Shown one piece after another: positions 45,644-54,524 of a stretch of DNA of 64,000 nucleotides (position 1 is its first letter; each line of letters opens with the position of its first letter). This DNA comes from Bernardetiaceae bacterium. Its GTDB lineage: Bacteria; Bacteroidota; Bacteroidia; Cytophagales; Thermoflexibacteraceae. The translations under genes and the position numbers were made by a program. The notes under the pieces were generated by a model. That model had not been told where the DNA came from and did no database searches. It was given only the letters and a program-made list of their open reading frames with translations. The stretch spans positions 23,259 to 87,258 of the forward strand of contig JANWWZ010000013.1 in NCBI GenBank assembly GCA_025057115.1, read 5' to 3'.

Positions 45644-45676
45644 AGCACCTCAGCAGGAAACATTTGCTGAGGTGCT
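45644..45676 (-). terminator. terminator after the 46.2-kb lipoprotein gene
   Basis: A perfect 12-bp stem (AGCACCTCAGCA with TGCTGAGGTGCT) and a 9-base loop, 18 bases past the stop of the minus-strand gene. The T tract on the minus strand is weak (TTATTCTT). Confidence 0.7.
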
Positions 45677-45694
45677 CGGATTTAGGTATAAGTA

Positions 45695-46255
45695 TTAAGG
45701 TACACAATCGCTTCCGTTCCAACGAGGGCGATTAGGAGGACATGGTTGCGGAAAATCATACAACCAGCGACGTGCGCGCGGTGTGCCGGGGTTGGTAGCA
45801 AGAGCATATTGCAACTTATTTACTTTTTGCTTATTAGCATCAAAACCAATAAATTGCCCGTGCACTATAGAGGTGGGATTAGTCTCCCCTGGCATATTAA
45901 CCCCTACGATACTTTCAGTAGGAGAAATTTGCTGCCGTTCAATAGTTAGCTCTACTCCATTGCTACCTACTCGTACAAATTTGACTGTGTACTTAATAGT
46001 GCGCGGCTGACCCAATTCTACAAAGGTCTCTTCAAAAATCACTTCATTATTTACAGGGGCTTTGCGCACTACTACTTGAGTGTAACGCGAAAAATCTTGG
46101 TCATTAGTGCTTTTAAAGCCAATAAAAGGACCATTGTCCACCATAATCTGAGCAAAATCAGGAGGTGGTATTTGTATAACCCTTTCTTTGCAAGAATTAC
46201 TTATAGCTATAGTAGCTATCAGTGCAGCAGTTGCTAATAACCTGTTTGTGTTCAT
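45695..46255 (-). CDS. hypothetical lipoprotein, 186 residues
   Basis: Start at 46255 (MNTNRLLATAALIATIAIS), ahead of the lipobox Ser-Asn-Ser-Cys (Cys22). The upstream ATG at 46312 would add a Lys-poor hydrophobic extension and is less likely. The mature protein is beta-rich (TQVVVRKAPVNNEVIFEE, IKYTVKFVRVGSNGVELTIE) and ends in CPPNRPRWNGSDCVP, where two Cys could pair. I recognise no family. A 12-bp hairpin terminates it. Confidence 0.65.
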   Translation of the reverse strand: MNTNRLLATAALIATIAISNSCKERVIQIPPPDFAQIMVDNGPFIGFKSTNDQDFSRYTQVVVRKAPVNNEVIFEETFVELGQPRTIKYTVKFVRVGSNGVELTIERQQISPTESIVGVNMPGETNPTSIVHGQFIGFDANKQKVNKLQYALATNPGTPRARRWLYDFPQPCPPNRPRWNGSDCVP

Positions 46256-46428
46256 TGCAATCTTTGGATTTATACTACAAATTACGTAGCAAATTAACAA
46301 GAGTTTAGCCACTAATTAACTTAGCAGCTGTTAGTCAAGTCGGAAGTTTGTTTTGGGCTTTATCTAGCTCTCTGCCACAGGAAAGTAAATTTTTGTTCTA
46401 TTGAATGATAAGCTAAAATACGAGCTAT

Positions 46429-46848
46429 TTACAAGTCAGTTTGCGCATAAGAGACATTCCAAAGGTAAGGAGCTTGCGAGCGGAATTTATCAGCGGAAAA
46501 AAAATCGTATATTCCTTCAAAGGTTTTTGCAGAAGGATTAGCATTATCTTCTGTTATCTGGATTTGTCCAGATTTGTATTCAAAAAATAGTCGTTTAGTA
46601 TCGCCTTTGTTAAAAAGTTCGGTGGAGACGTAAAATGTTTCCTTGTAAGCCATTGCCTTTCCACTGATGTAATTCGTTTGTCGTTTTCGCTTAGAAATAA
46701 TTTGAAAGGCAAAGCCATTGTTTTTCAACAAGGCAATTTCAAGAATATTGCCAGCGCAGTAGTAAAGTCCTTGGCGAGGTTTTTCTTCACAGCTTAGTAG
46801 GAGTACCGACCAAGATAGAATTAAAATCCTGGCAATTATTTGCTTCAT
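46429..46848 (-). CDS. hypothetical lipoprotein, 139 residues
   Basis: MKQIIARILILSWSVLLLSC is a clear lipoprotein signal (Leu-Leu-Ser-Cys, Cys20). The mature part is small, basic and beta-rich (AFQIISKRKRQTNYISGKAM, LFFEYKSGQIQITE). No family recognised. The minus-strand -7 box TAAATTTG at 46853-46860 is only 4 bases before the ATG, so its mRNA may be leaderless. Confidence 0.6.
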   Translation of the reverse strand: MKQIIARILILSWSVLLLSCEEKPRQGLYYCAGNILEIALLKNNGFAFQIISKRKRQTNYISGKAMAYKETFYVSTELFNKGDTKRLFFEYKSGQIQITEDNANPSAKTFEGIYDFFSADKFRSQAPYLWNVSYAQTDL

Positions 46849-46852
46849 ATTG

Positions 46853-46860
46853 CAAATTTA
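46853..46860 (-). promoter_or_regulatory. -7 element for the 46.8-kb lipoprotein gene
   Basis: TAAATTTG on the minus strand ends 4 bases before the start codon at 46848. The TSS would fall at or within a base or two of the ATG. Confidence 0.4.
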
Positions 46861-46968
46861 CTTCAACTCAGTCCCAATTCACTCCTTTTGTGAAATTGTG
46901 AAAAACTACTCAAATCGAAAAATAACTCAACTAAAATGGTGCAAAATGCAACAAAAGTTTTCAAAAAG

Positions 46969-47790
46969 TTAGCTGTTGGGGAAGAGATTGTAAAATACCT
47001 GCTTTAGTTTCATGAGAAAGTAAAATGTTCTAGCAGGCAAATTTTTTTGCAGGTAGGCAGTAAAGTAATACTGTCTGAAAAGTTGAGCAAAGTGAGCTTT
47101 AATTTGCAAGCTCTTTTCTGGGAAGAATTCTAAAGCTACCTGCTGACATTGTTTGAGATAGTCAATTTTGTGTTTTGAGCTTATGCCTCCTTCTTGGTAG
47201 TCTGCAATAAAAATATCGAGGTGCTGAAAGTGCGCTCCCGCTTTAAGTAATTCGACCATTTGGATGTAATCAGCGGCGATAGCATCAATTCGGTAAGGAA
47301 AACGCTGCGCCCATTGCTTTTTTATCAACATGCTTTGGTGGTTGATAACCATGCCCTTCCACAAGGGAGGCGGTGCTTCAGGTACGCGCTTGAGTTTGAC
47401 TAATCCAGTAGGATATATGATTCGATAATTTCCATAAACTACTTCTGTGGAAGGCAAAACGGAAGCGAAAATGCGTTCAAGCACGTCAGGGCTGGAAAAG
47501 GCATCGCCGGCGTTCATAAAGCAAAGCCATTGACCTTTTGCAAGATCAATGCCTTTATTCATAGCATCGTAAATGCCTTTGTCTTTTTGAGAAAAAAAAT
47601 GCAGTTCGATATAAGGATAGTGCCTTTGAAACGAGTGAACAGTGAGAGGTGTATCGTCTTGTGAGGCTCCATCAACGATAATCCATTCGAAATGTTGGAA
47701 TGATAATGCCGCTACGCTTTGCATAGTAGTTGGAAGCGCAGCGGCGGCGTTATAAGTTACTGTAATGATGCTGCACAAAGGCGAGCTCAT
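46969..47790 (-). CDS. family 2 glycosyltransferase (WcaA/colanic-acid type)
   Basis: GT2 protein of 273 residues: LCSIITVTYNAAAALPTTMQS, the nucleotide-binding IIVDGASQDDT, and the signature EKDKGIYDAMNKGI-type HFFSQKDKGIYDAMNKG, with the Asp-box CFMNAGDAF (about 90-98). KGMVINHQSM resembles the WcaA C-terminal loop. Sugar and acceptor unknown. The start overlaps the slyD stop (TAATG), so translation is coupled; the pairing with a proline isomerase is probably positional. Confidence 0.86.
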   Translation of the reverse strand: MSSPLCSIITVTYNAAAALPTTMQSVAALSFQHFEWIIVDGASQDDTPLTVHSFQRHYPYIELHFFSQKDKGIYDAMNKGIDLAKGQWLCFMNAGDAFSSPDVLERIFASVLPSTEVVYGNYRIIYPTGLVKLKRVPEAPPPLWKGMVINHQSMLIKKQWAQRFPYRIDAIAADYIQMVELLKAGAHFQHLDIFIADYQEGGISSKHKIDYLKQCQQVALEFFPEKSLQIKAHFAQLFRQYYFTAYLQKNLPARTFYFLMKLKQVFYNLFPNS

Positions 47791-48227
47791 TAAGCAATTG
47801 CAATCAAATGAATATCAAATACGAGCGTTTTTCCAGCCATGGGGTGATTGCCATCCAAAGTAATAACTTTGTCGTCTAAATCCGTCACCAGCACAGGCAG
47901 GCTATTGCCGTCTTGTAAGCGCAGAATTAACTCGTCGCCAATTTGCGGGTTCAGATCCTCCGGTAATTGGGACACAGGAAAGCGAATAACATACTGCTCA
48001 TTGCGAAAACCATAAGCATCCTCCGGGGCAATGGTAACGGTTTTGTATTCATTGAGAGCCATGCCTACTACTGCTTGGTCAAAACCCTTAATCATTTGCC
48101 CGGCACCAAGTACAAATTCTAGAGGCTCGTCCCGTTCTACGGAAGAATCGAACACCTGACCATCTAAATAGCGACCCACGTAGTGCACTACTACCTTATC
48201 GCCTGCTTGTGCTACTTTTTTCAACAT
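47790..48227 (-). CDS. slyD: SlyD-like FKBP peptidyl-prolyl isomerase
   Basis: 145-residue FKBP with an inserted-in-flap (IF) domain. The FKBP halves are KVVVHYVGRYLDGQVFDSS with LEFVLGAGQMIKGFDQAVVGM (first half) and KTLVFDIHLIAIA (last strand); residues 68-125 are the IF chaperone domain (EDAYGFRNEQYVIRFP, LPVLVTDLDDKVITLDGNHPMAG). The His-rich metal-binding tail of E. coli SlyD is absent. Folding helper in the cytoplasm; family name more secure than the symbol. Confidence 0.9.
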   Translation of the reverse strand: MLKKVAQAGDKVVVHYVGRYLDGQVFDSSVERDEPLEFVLGAGQMIKGFDQAVVGMALNEYKTVTIAPEDAYGFRNEQYVIRFPVSQLPEDLNPQIGDELILRLQDGNSLPVLVTDLDDKVITLDGNHPMAGKTLVFDIHLIAIA

Positions 48228-48277
48228 AATATAAAAAGCAAATTGACAAGCAAGGTAACAAAAAAATTTTTTACTTG

Positions 48278-48997
48278 CTAATCAACCTTCAATTTTCCTG
48301 ATTCGGCATCTTTTTTCAACTGTTCGTTGGCTTCGATAGCAATTTCTACTCTGCGATTTCGTTGGCGTCCCTCAGGAGTACTGTTATCAGCTACAGGACG
48401 AGTTTTGCCAAAACCTTGTGTAGTCATGCGGCTGCGGGCCACTCCCTGCGAAGCCAAAAAATTAGCTACCGCTTCAGCGCGCTGGCGAGAAAGGCGGTTG
48501 TTTACTTCATCTGAACCGATATTATCCGTATGCCCGGAAATAATTAAGTTGGTTTGATGGTATTTTTTGAAAGTTTCCGCCATGATTTCCAGATTTTTGC
48601 GCGCATCGGGGCGCAAAGAAGCACTATTGAAATCAAACAAAATACCCGAGCCCATAGTTACCTGTAGCCCATCTCCTACGCGTTCCACTTTCACTTGTTC
48701 TTCTGGAGGACGGTTTCGGTTTTCGCGCTCTAGTTGTTCTTCCAGTTCACGCTTTTGTTTGTCCATGTAGCGCCCAATAACAGCACCCACTACTCCTCCC
48801 ACAGCTCCACCGATAACAGCGCCAGCAGCAGTATTTTTAGAACGACTACCGATAGCACCGCCTACCGCTGCTCCTGCGCCCGCTCCGATTACTGCGCCTT
48901 TGGTAGTATTACTAGCACTTTTCCACTTTTGGCAACTACCTAACGCAATGCTTACTACTAGCAGTAACGCTAACCCCTTAACAGATTTTGCTTGCAT
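48278..48997 (-). CDS. OmpA-family lipoprotein with glycine-zipper segment
   Basis: Lipoprotein of 239 residues (signal MQAKSVKGLALLLVVSIALGSC, Cys22). Residues 30-80 hold glycine-zipper repeats (GAVIGAGAGAAVGGAIGS, GAVIGGAVGGVVGAVIG), then a coiled charged helix (KQKRELEEQLEREN). The OmpA C-domain (about 110-225) has the peptidoglycan-binding SGHTDNIGSDEVNNRLSRQRA and GFGKTRPVADN, ending NRRVEIAIE. Anchors the outer membrane to the wall. A TATTTTTG on the minus strand at 49050-49057 is a possible but distant -7 element. Confidence 0.88.
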   Translation of the reverse strand: MQAKSVKGLALLLVVSIALGSCQKWKSASNTTKGAVIGAGAGAAVGGAIGSRSKNTAAGAVIGGAVGGVVGAVIGRYMDKQKRELEEQLERENRNRPPEEQVKVERVGDGLQVTMGSGILFDFNSASLRPDARKNLEIMAETFKKYHQTNLIISGHTDNIGSDEVNNRLSRQRAEAVANFLASQGVARSRMTTQGFGKTRPVADNSTPEGRQRNRRVEIAIEANEQLKKDAESGKLKVD

Positions 48998-49068
48998 GAT
49001 TTGAGGATTTGAGGTTTAATTTTGAAGCATACTTGTCGATTTGCTAACGCAAAAATAGCGCAAAAATT

Positions 49069-49491
49069 ATGAATCCTGTTGTAGCTGCTAATCAGGCATT
49101 TTATCAAGCTATTATTGAAAAGCGCGTAGCGGATATCTGTGCTAGCTATGTGCCTTCAGAAGATACTTACGTAATTTTAGAGGGACCGCGCTACACTACT
49201 TTAGGCTACGAAAAAATAGCCAAAGGCTGGGCGGACTTTTGCGCCTCTCCTCTGTGGCTTAAGTCGATTGAATGGGTGGAAGGACCTTTCTGTCAAATTG
49301 AAGGCTGCATGGCATGGCTGGCAGGCATTATTTTGCTGACAGTACAAGTGCATGAAAGAGACTTTACAGTAAAATTCCGAGCTACTTTTGTAATGCGGCA
49401 AAACCAACAGGGGCGCTGGCAAATTCAACACGAACACGTTTCTGCACCCCTTAATGACCCCTACGGCATCGGCGATTGGTTGAAAAAATGA
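49069..49491 (+). CDS. SnoaL/NTF2-like protein
   Basis: Small 140-residue protein of the NTF2-like fold. The N-terminal helix AANQAFYQAIIEKRVADICA is followed by EDTYVILEGPRYTTLGYEKIAKGW and the cone-lining HERDFTVKFRATFVMRQNQQGRW, the typical SnoaL/DUF4440 pattern. Such proteins can be enzymes (isomerases, cyclases) or ligand-binding subunits; no catalytic residue is diagnostic. The gene stands alone between two minus-strand units. Confidence 0.75.
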   Translation: MNPVVAANQAFYQAIIEKRVADICASYVPSEDTYVILEGPRYTTLGYEKIAKGWADFCASPLWLKSIEWVEGPFCQIEGCMAWLAGIILLTVQVHERDFTVKFRATFVMRQNQQGRWQIQHEHVSAPLNDPYGIGDWLKK

Positions 49492-49499
49492 TACAATAG

Positions 49500-51617
49500 C
49501 TAAAAAAATTGCCTTATTTGTACCTTTACCTCGCTGCGGCGATTGCCTATTATTTGGTCCAATCCACTACCGATGCTGTTTTGGTTTTTCAATTCGGTTA
49601 AGGCGTAGCGTATCCACAAATCAGTTTTGCGACCAATGTTGAACTGCAGCATATGATAACTTCTCATGCCTAAACCGTAATAAGAAGGTATGCTAAAGGC
49701 GTACAACACATCCTTTTCAAAGACAAACTGGCGGTTTTCGTAGTCATCGGTGTCGAAAAGTGCAAAACGACCACTGTATTTGAACCAGGATAAATCTATA
49801 GTCCAGTCCTGAATAATGGCAAAACCTTGCGTTTTAGAGCCTCCCTGTTGCTGATAACTACTCCACTGAATTCTACTACGCGTGGTGATAATTTTTTCGA
49901 CTTTCAAATCGACATTTAGCTGAAAATTTTGTCTTGTAGAAGGCACTACTAAATCCATTGCAGTAACATTATCGCGTAGGTTGCGACCTTTGGTTTCTTG
50001 TCTAAATTGCCCATACATAGCTACTTTCTTACTAGGTTGATAAGTAAGCCTTGCTAAATACTCACTGCCCGAAGAGGGAGCGTCTGCTAAAAAACGCAGC
50101 CAAGGAAAGCGAAAAAGGTCGTAATAAGCTGCAAGTGTCCAGCGATGAGTTGGCTTGATTTTGATGCCCCAGTAAATGCCACTTTCGTTAATAGGGCGGG
50201 TATTTTCGCTAAAGGATTGACCATAAAAAGTGTGAAAATGCTTATCGTAGTGGCGCAGGAGCATTGCTATATCTATGTGAGTTGATAAGCTGCCTATCCA
50301 TCCTGTTAACAGACCAACGCCTCCACTTGTAGAGCCAGCAGCCTCGCCGAAAATGTTAACATTTCGGAAATTATAGCTAAAAAATCCTCCCACAGTGCCA
50401 TTGTAATTGCCTTTGAATTCAAATCGGTTGTAGATTCGATCAATGGGTTGTAAAAAGGTGCTAAAACGCGTTGATAGAGCAGTAATTCCCGCCTCTAGCG
50501 ATCTGTTAGCAGAACGATAAGTAGCTGTGATGCCTGCAGTAGTCTCTCTGATGGTGTTTTTGGTGGCGAGCTCTCTTTCAGTGCGGTGGAAACCTGTGGG
50601 TATGATGCTGTTGGCAAAAGCCTGTGCAAGAACGTCCATTTCGCTTAAGGTGTCAAGCTCTGAGAATTGCACGTTTCCAGAGCGGCGCGCAAGAGAAACA
50701 AAAGGCGTGATATCGAATTTTCCCCAGTTGATAGTTGCGGCAACTCCTCGAAAAAAGCCATTTTCTACCACACTCGTGTAAGGCTTTATTCCTGTATTGC
50801 TGCGGCGGATAGTAGTGATTGTTTCGGCGCCTTTGCCTAAGGTAAACCCTGCTGCAAGTAGCATCCCTTGCCCTGCTTGGATGAGGTAATCGCCTATGAC
50901 AAGAGTTTTTAAACGATGACGGTTATAAATTGCCACATGCGCTGACCAAAAGTCCATGCCGTACTGCCGCTTTGTCGGATTCCATATTATTGGCTCTCCT
51001 GCATCTTTTTCAACAGTTAGGCCAAGGCTAAAATCGCGCAAGTGGCTTACGCGCAACCTAGCATAAACTTTGTCGGGCAAGCCGAGGTAGCGCGTTTGAG
51101 GTGCGCCGTTGGGCAAAGTGTCGCTTGGTGTTAAAGGGAGGTAGCCTTGCTGCTTTTCTAAAATTCGCGAATGTCGATATATTAAATAACGATTTTCTTC
51201 TTGTAAAATTTTTTGCCACAAAGAGCGCGCATCTGCGGCGAAGGTAGTCTCGCGAACAGTTACAAAAGGCAGTATTTTGTAAATAGTTTCAAGGTCAAAT
51301 CCTTCTACAGCTTGGAGTTCGTAAATGCTAAGCAAATCGCCGTATTTTTTCCTGTGCTCGAGTAAATGGTTGATTTGGTAAGGGGAAAGTATATACAGAT
51401 CTGCTAATTGTTCATAGGTAGCGCGATTTAAGTCCAAAGGATTGGCATAGAGCAAGTAGAGCGACTCGTATGCGTCCTCATAATTAATATCTTGGTCTTG
51501 CTGGGCGAAAATAGCCTGAATGAACTGATCTACGTCTACGTCGGCGAGGGTGCGGGACGGTTGGGATAAAGTAGAATAACTCGCCAGCAAGCACAAGGCA
51601 GCAAGATACCTTTTCAT
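49500..51617 (-). CDS. ComEA-like helix-hairpin-helix domain fused to an outer-membrane beta-barrel
   Basis: Protein of 705 residues. The signal MKRYLAALCLLASYSTLSQ is followed by a linker and a helix-hairpin-helix domain at about 59-121: LDLNRATYEQLADLYILSP and INHLLEHRKKYGDLLSIYEL then AVEGFDLETIYKILPFVTV, which matches the ComEA pattern (LNTAS..ELQ, A..I..YR...G.F, LP.V). Residues about 190-705 are alternating amphipathic strands with aromatic girdles (KTLVIGDYLIQAGQGMLLAAG, RWTLAAYYDLFRFPWLRFL) and end in Phe-Phe. ComEA-type domains bind DNA in the periplasm, so a role in DNA uptake is conceivable but unproved. Overlaps the PorV-like gene by ATGA. Confidence 0.72.
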   Translation of the reverse strand: MKRYLAALCLLASYSTLSQPSRTLADVDVDQFIQAIFAQQDQDINYEDAYESLYLLYANPLDLNRATYEQLADLYILSPYQINHLLEHRKKYGDLLSIYELQAVEGFDLETIYKILPFVTVRETTFAADARSLWQKILQEENRYLIYRHSRILEKQQGYLPLTPSDTLPNGAPQTRYLGLPDKVYARLRVSHLRDFSLGLTVEKDAGEPIIWNPTKRQYGMDFWSAHVAIYNRHRLKTLVIGDYLIQAGQGMLLAAGFTLGKGAETITTIRRSNTGIKPYTSVVENGFFRGVAATINWGKFDITPFVSLARRSGNVQFSELDTLSEMDVLAQAFANSIIPTGFHRTERELATKNTIRETTAGITATYRSANRSLEAGITALSTRFSTFLQPIDRIYNRFEFKGNYNGTVGGFFSYNFRNVNIFGEAAGSTSGGVGLLTGWIGSLSTHIDIAMLLRHYDKHFHTFYGQSFSENTRPINESGIYWGIKIKPTHRWTLAAYYDLFRFPWLRFLADAPSSGSEYLARLTYQPSKKVAMYGQFRQETKGRNLRDNVTAMDLVVPSTRQNFQLNVDLKVEKIITTRSRIQWSSYQQQGGSKTQGFAIIQDWTIDLSWFKYSGRFALFDTDDYENRQFVFEKDVLYAFSIPSYYGLGMRSYHMLQFNIGRKTDLWIRYALTELKNQNSIGSGLDQIIGNRRSEVKVQIRQFF

Positions 51618-52471
51618 CGAGCTGCTGTTTTTTCAGTGGAGGAGTTTTCAAAAAGTTGGTAACGCAGTGCTAAATGATGGCAAGGAAGTAAATATTGGTG
51701 AATGGCTAGGGCGTATCCAATTTCCAGTTTTTTCAAGTACAAGCTTAGTCCAAAGGCACCTGTATGAGGCTGGGTGGCAATGCCAGTGCGCAAAGCAAGT
51801 GAATTTACTAAGCGATACTCAAGACCAACCTTAGTTCTTGGAGGCAGCAAGATATCTTTTTCGCCTTCAAGGTTTAAAATAAAACGGCTGTGAGGACGAT
51901 AAGAAATGCCTATTTTCATAATTGTAGGCAAGCGTTCATCTTGGAAGTCTGCTAAACGGGCTTGGTTGAAATTAAAAATATGAGCTCCTATCCACAGTTG
52001 AGGAGTAAGCTGCCCTACTCCACCTGTTTCGAAAGCCAGCAAACGACGTGTTCCCAACCCCTCTATGCCGATTTGAATGTAATTCATCCGTACGCCTATG
52101 CTGTAATTAGCCACTTTATGGCTCGCGCCCAGCGAAGCAATGGTTTCGTTGAAAAGGGGGTCTCCGAAACGCGCTACCGTTCCTGCCGCCCAAGAATTTC
52201 TATACACCGGTCCGATTAATCCTGCTACTACAGTTTGAAATCCCGCTAACTGAAAGCGATTATCATAAGCAGAAAGTAAGGTTGCTTGTTGATTCCAAGC
52301 CAGTCCACCAATGTTGTTAAATGCCGCCCATTCATCTGACATTGCCACTGCTGCATTTGCCATGCCTACTGCCCGCACTCCGATACCTGTGGTGCGCCAC
52401 TGGGCTTTTGAGAACGAAGCGACTATAACACCCACCAATAAAAGCACTTGCCTACGCAAATAGGGCTGCAT
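51614..52471 (-). CDS. PorV/PorQ-like outer-membrane beta-barrel protein
   Basis: Protein of 285 residues with a signal peptide ending near SFSKAQ. The mature N-terminus GVRAVGMANAAVAMSDEWAAF and NNIGGLAWN is the hallmark of the PorV/PorQ (UPF0164-like FadL-related) family in Bacteroidota. Fourteen or so strands with short turns follow, ending in YQLFENSS. The true T9SS PorV is longer, about 390 residues, so this is a shorter paralogue. Its stop codon overlaps the start of the helix-hairpin-helix barrel gene, so the two proteins are probably produced together. Confidence 0.74.
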   Translation of the reverse strand: MQPYLRRQVLLLVGVIVASFSKAQWRTTGIGVRAVGMANAAVAMSDEWAAFNNIGGLAWNQQATLLSAYDNRFQLAGFQTVVAGLIGPVYRNSWAAGTVARFGDPLFNETIASLGASHKVANYSIGVRMNYIQIGIEGLGTRRLLAFETGGVGQLTPQLWIGAHIFNFNQARLADFQDERLPTIMKIGISYRPHSRFILNLEGEKDILLPPRTKVGLEYRLVNSLALRTGIATQPHTGAFGLSLYLKKLEIGYALAIHQYLLPCHHLALRYQLFENSSTEKTAAR

Positions 52472-52599
52472 GAGCTTTTTTGAGTTGAATTTATGGCTTT
52501 GCCTTGAGTTTTCCTAAAGGTTTGCCAATACTTTTGGTGAGATTTTGGGAGCAGGTCATTAGCAGTTTTTTGTTAAAATTGCAAATTGCATCAAGCGGT

Positions 52600-53322
52600 A
52601 TGAAAAAGATTATCATTGCCATAGATGGATATTCTGCCTGTGGGAAAAGCACCACAGCAAAAGCAGTGGCGGCAGCGTTGGGCTATACTTACATCGATAG
52701 CGGAGCAATGTACAGAGCTGTTACGCTGTACTTTATGCGCCATCAGGTCGATTTAGAAGACGAGGAAGCGATTTCCCATGCTTTGCAAAACATAGAAATA
52801 GAATTTCGCTCCTTACCAGAGTATCCTTGCAAAGCGCAAACTTATCTCAATGGGCATAACGTAGAGGAAGAAATTCGCAGCATGGAAGTTTCTCGGTTAG
52901 TTAGCCAAGTGAGCAAAATTCCCCAAGTGCGGCGGTTTTTAGTTGCTCAACAGCAAAAGATGGGCAAAAAAAAAGGCATCGTAATGGATGGGCGCGATAT
53001 TGGCACAGTAGTTTTTCCAGAAGCAGAGCTTAAACTTTTCCTAACGGCTGACTTAGAAGAGAGAGCCAGGCGCAGACAAGCTGAACTACTCGCCAAAGAT
53101 CAAGTAGTGAGCCTTGAAGAAGTAAAAGAAAACCTTCGCACTCGAGACTTAATAGATACCACGCGCAGCGAAAGCCCGTTGCGAAAAGCCGAAGATGCCA
53201 TTGAAATTGATACCACGCACATTACTTTTGATGAACAAGTAGAAATGGTGTTGCGCAAAGCTTATCACAAAATGATGTGCTACCAAGTTGCTCCTTGCTG
53301 CCCAACTAAATCACAAGCCTAA
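52600..53322 (+). CDS. cmk: cytidylate kinase
   Basis: Phosphorylates CMP and dCMP. The ATG at 52600 gives 240 residues beginning MKKIIIAIDGYSACGKSTT with the P-loop Lys16; the frame back to 52504 overlaps noncoding sequence. GYTYIDSGAMYRAVTLYF, VMDGRDIGTVVFPEAELK and LRTRDLIDTTRSESPL are CMK signatures. The C-terminal CYQVAPCC tail is unusual. Its stop overlaps the next gene's start by one base (TAATG). Confidence 0.93.
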   Translation: MKKIIIAIDGYSACGKSTTAKAVAAALGYTYIDSGAMYRAVTLYFMRHQVDLEDEEAISHALQNIEIEFRSLPEYPCKAQTYLNGHNVEEEIRSMEVSRLVSQVSKIPQVRRFLVAQQQKMGKKKGIVMDGRDIGTVVFPEAELKLFLTADLEERARRRQAELLAKDQVVSLEEVKENLRTRDLIDTTRSESPLRKAEDAIEIDTTHITFDEQVEMVLRKAYHKMMCYQVAPCCPTKSQA

Positions 53323-54485
53323 TGACCCAACTATATGAATATCGCAACACACTTAACATTATAGCACTAGCAGCGGCAATATTTATTGGCATCGGATCCA
53401 TTTCTTATACCAACTATCTTGTAAGCCTCATCTTAGAACAAGAAGAACAACAAACCTCCATTTTCGCCAAAGTACAAGAATACATTGCTACTGTAGAGCC
53501 TAACGAAAATATAAATACACTCATAGCAGTCATAGAAGAAAATTACACCTATCCTGTTATTCTCACCAATGAGCGGGATAGCATCATAGATTGGCGAAAC
53601 ATCTCCATCCCAAAGGGAAAAGACTCTTTATCTTACCTTGCTAAGGAGCTGGCAGAAATGAAAGCGGCGCACCCACCTATTGTAGTTGAGCCAGCCGCAG
53701 GACTGAAAAACTTCATATATTACAAAAATTCTACCCTAGTAACCCAGCTTAAACTATATCCCTACGTAGAGCTGGGAATTATGATTGCCTTTTTTGCCAT
53801 TGTGTACGTGCTGTTTGATGCTTCTCGCAAAGCTGAACAGGATAAAGTATGGGTTGGGCTAGCAAAGGAAACTGCTCACCAATTAGGCACACCTATTTCT
53901 TCTTTAGTGGCATGGCTAGAATACTTCAAAGCAGTGGAAAGTTTAGACAAAAGCATCATCGGTGAATTAGAAAAAGATGTTTCCCGACTAGAAACTATTA
54001 CTGCACGCTTTTCAAGTATTGGTTCGCCGCCTGTACTCAAGTTTGAAAATATAGAGCAACTCGTCAGGGAAAATGTAGACTATTTGCAAAAGCGAATTTC
54101 CAGCAGAGTGCGTTTTCAAGTGCACAATTTAGAACAGCATCCTTTGCAAGCTCCTGTTAATCGAAGTCTTTTTGAATGGGTCGTTGAAAATGTATGCAAA
54201 AATGCGGTCGATGCCATGGCAGGGGCTGGCACTATTAGTATCTATTTAAGCTACACTCGGGATAGCAAACACGTGCAAATCGATATTGCTGACACGGGCA
54301 AAGGCATTCCTAAAAGACTTTGGAGGCGAATTTTTAAACCTGGATACACAACCAAAAAACGCGGTTGGGGATTGGGACTCACTCTCGCCAAACGCATCGT
54401 AGAGGACTATCACAAAGGAAGTATTTTCGTGCTGGCTTCTTCTTCCGCAGGCACTACCTTTCGAGTCTTGCTGCCGCGTTTTTAA
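53322..54485 (+). CDS. two-helix membrane histidine kinase, HQLGTP type
   Basis: Sensor kinase of 387 residues: a membrane helix (about 10-35), an extracytoplasmic sensor (36-140), a second helix (about 145-165), then the H-box KETAHQLGTPISSLV (about 189-203), and an HATPase with NVCKNAVDAM, DIADTGKGIPKRLWRRIFKPG and GWGLGLTLAKRIV. The HQLGTP form is common to a Bacteroidota kinase group. No regulator is nearby. One-base overlap with cmk couples translation. Confidence 0.9.
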   Translation: MTQLYEYRNTLNIIALAAAIFIGIGSISYTNYLVSLILEQEEQQTSIFAKVQEYIATVEPNENINTLIAVIEENYTYPVILTNERDSIIDWRNISIPKGKDSLSYLAKELAEMKAAHPPIVVEPAAGLKNFIYYKNSTLVTQLKLYPYVELGIMIAFFAIVYVLFDASRKAEQDKVWVGLAKETAHQLGTPISSLVAWLEYFKAVESLDKSIIGELEKDVSRLETITARFSSIGSPPVLKFENIEQLVRENVDYLQKRISSRVRFQVHNLEQHPLQAPVNRSLFEWVVENVCKNAVDAMAGAGTISIYLSYTRDSKHVQIDIADTGKGIPKRLWRRIFKPGYTTKKRGWGLGLTLAKRIVEDYHKGSIFVLASSSAGTTFRVLLPRF

Positions 54486-54524
54486 ATACATACTTTTCCA
54501 ACTGTTTTGTTGTACTTTGCAGTT

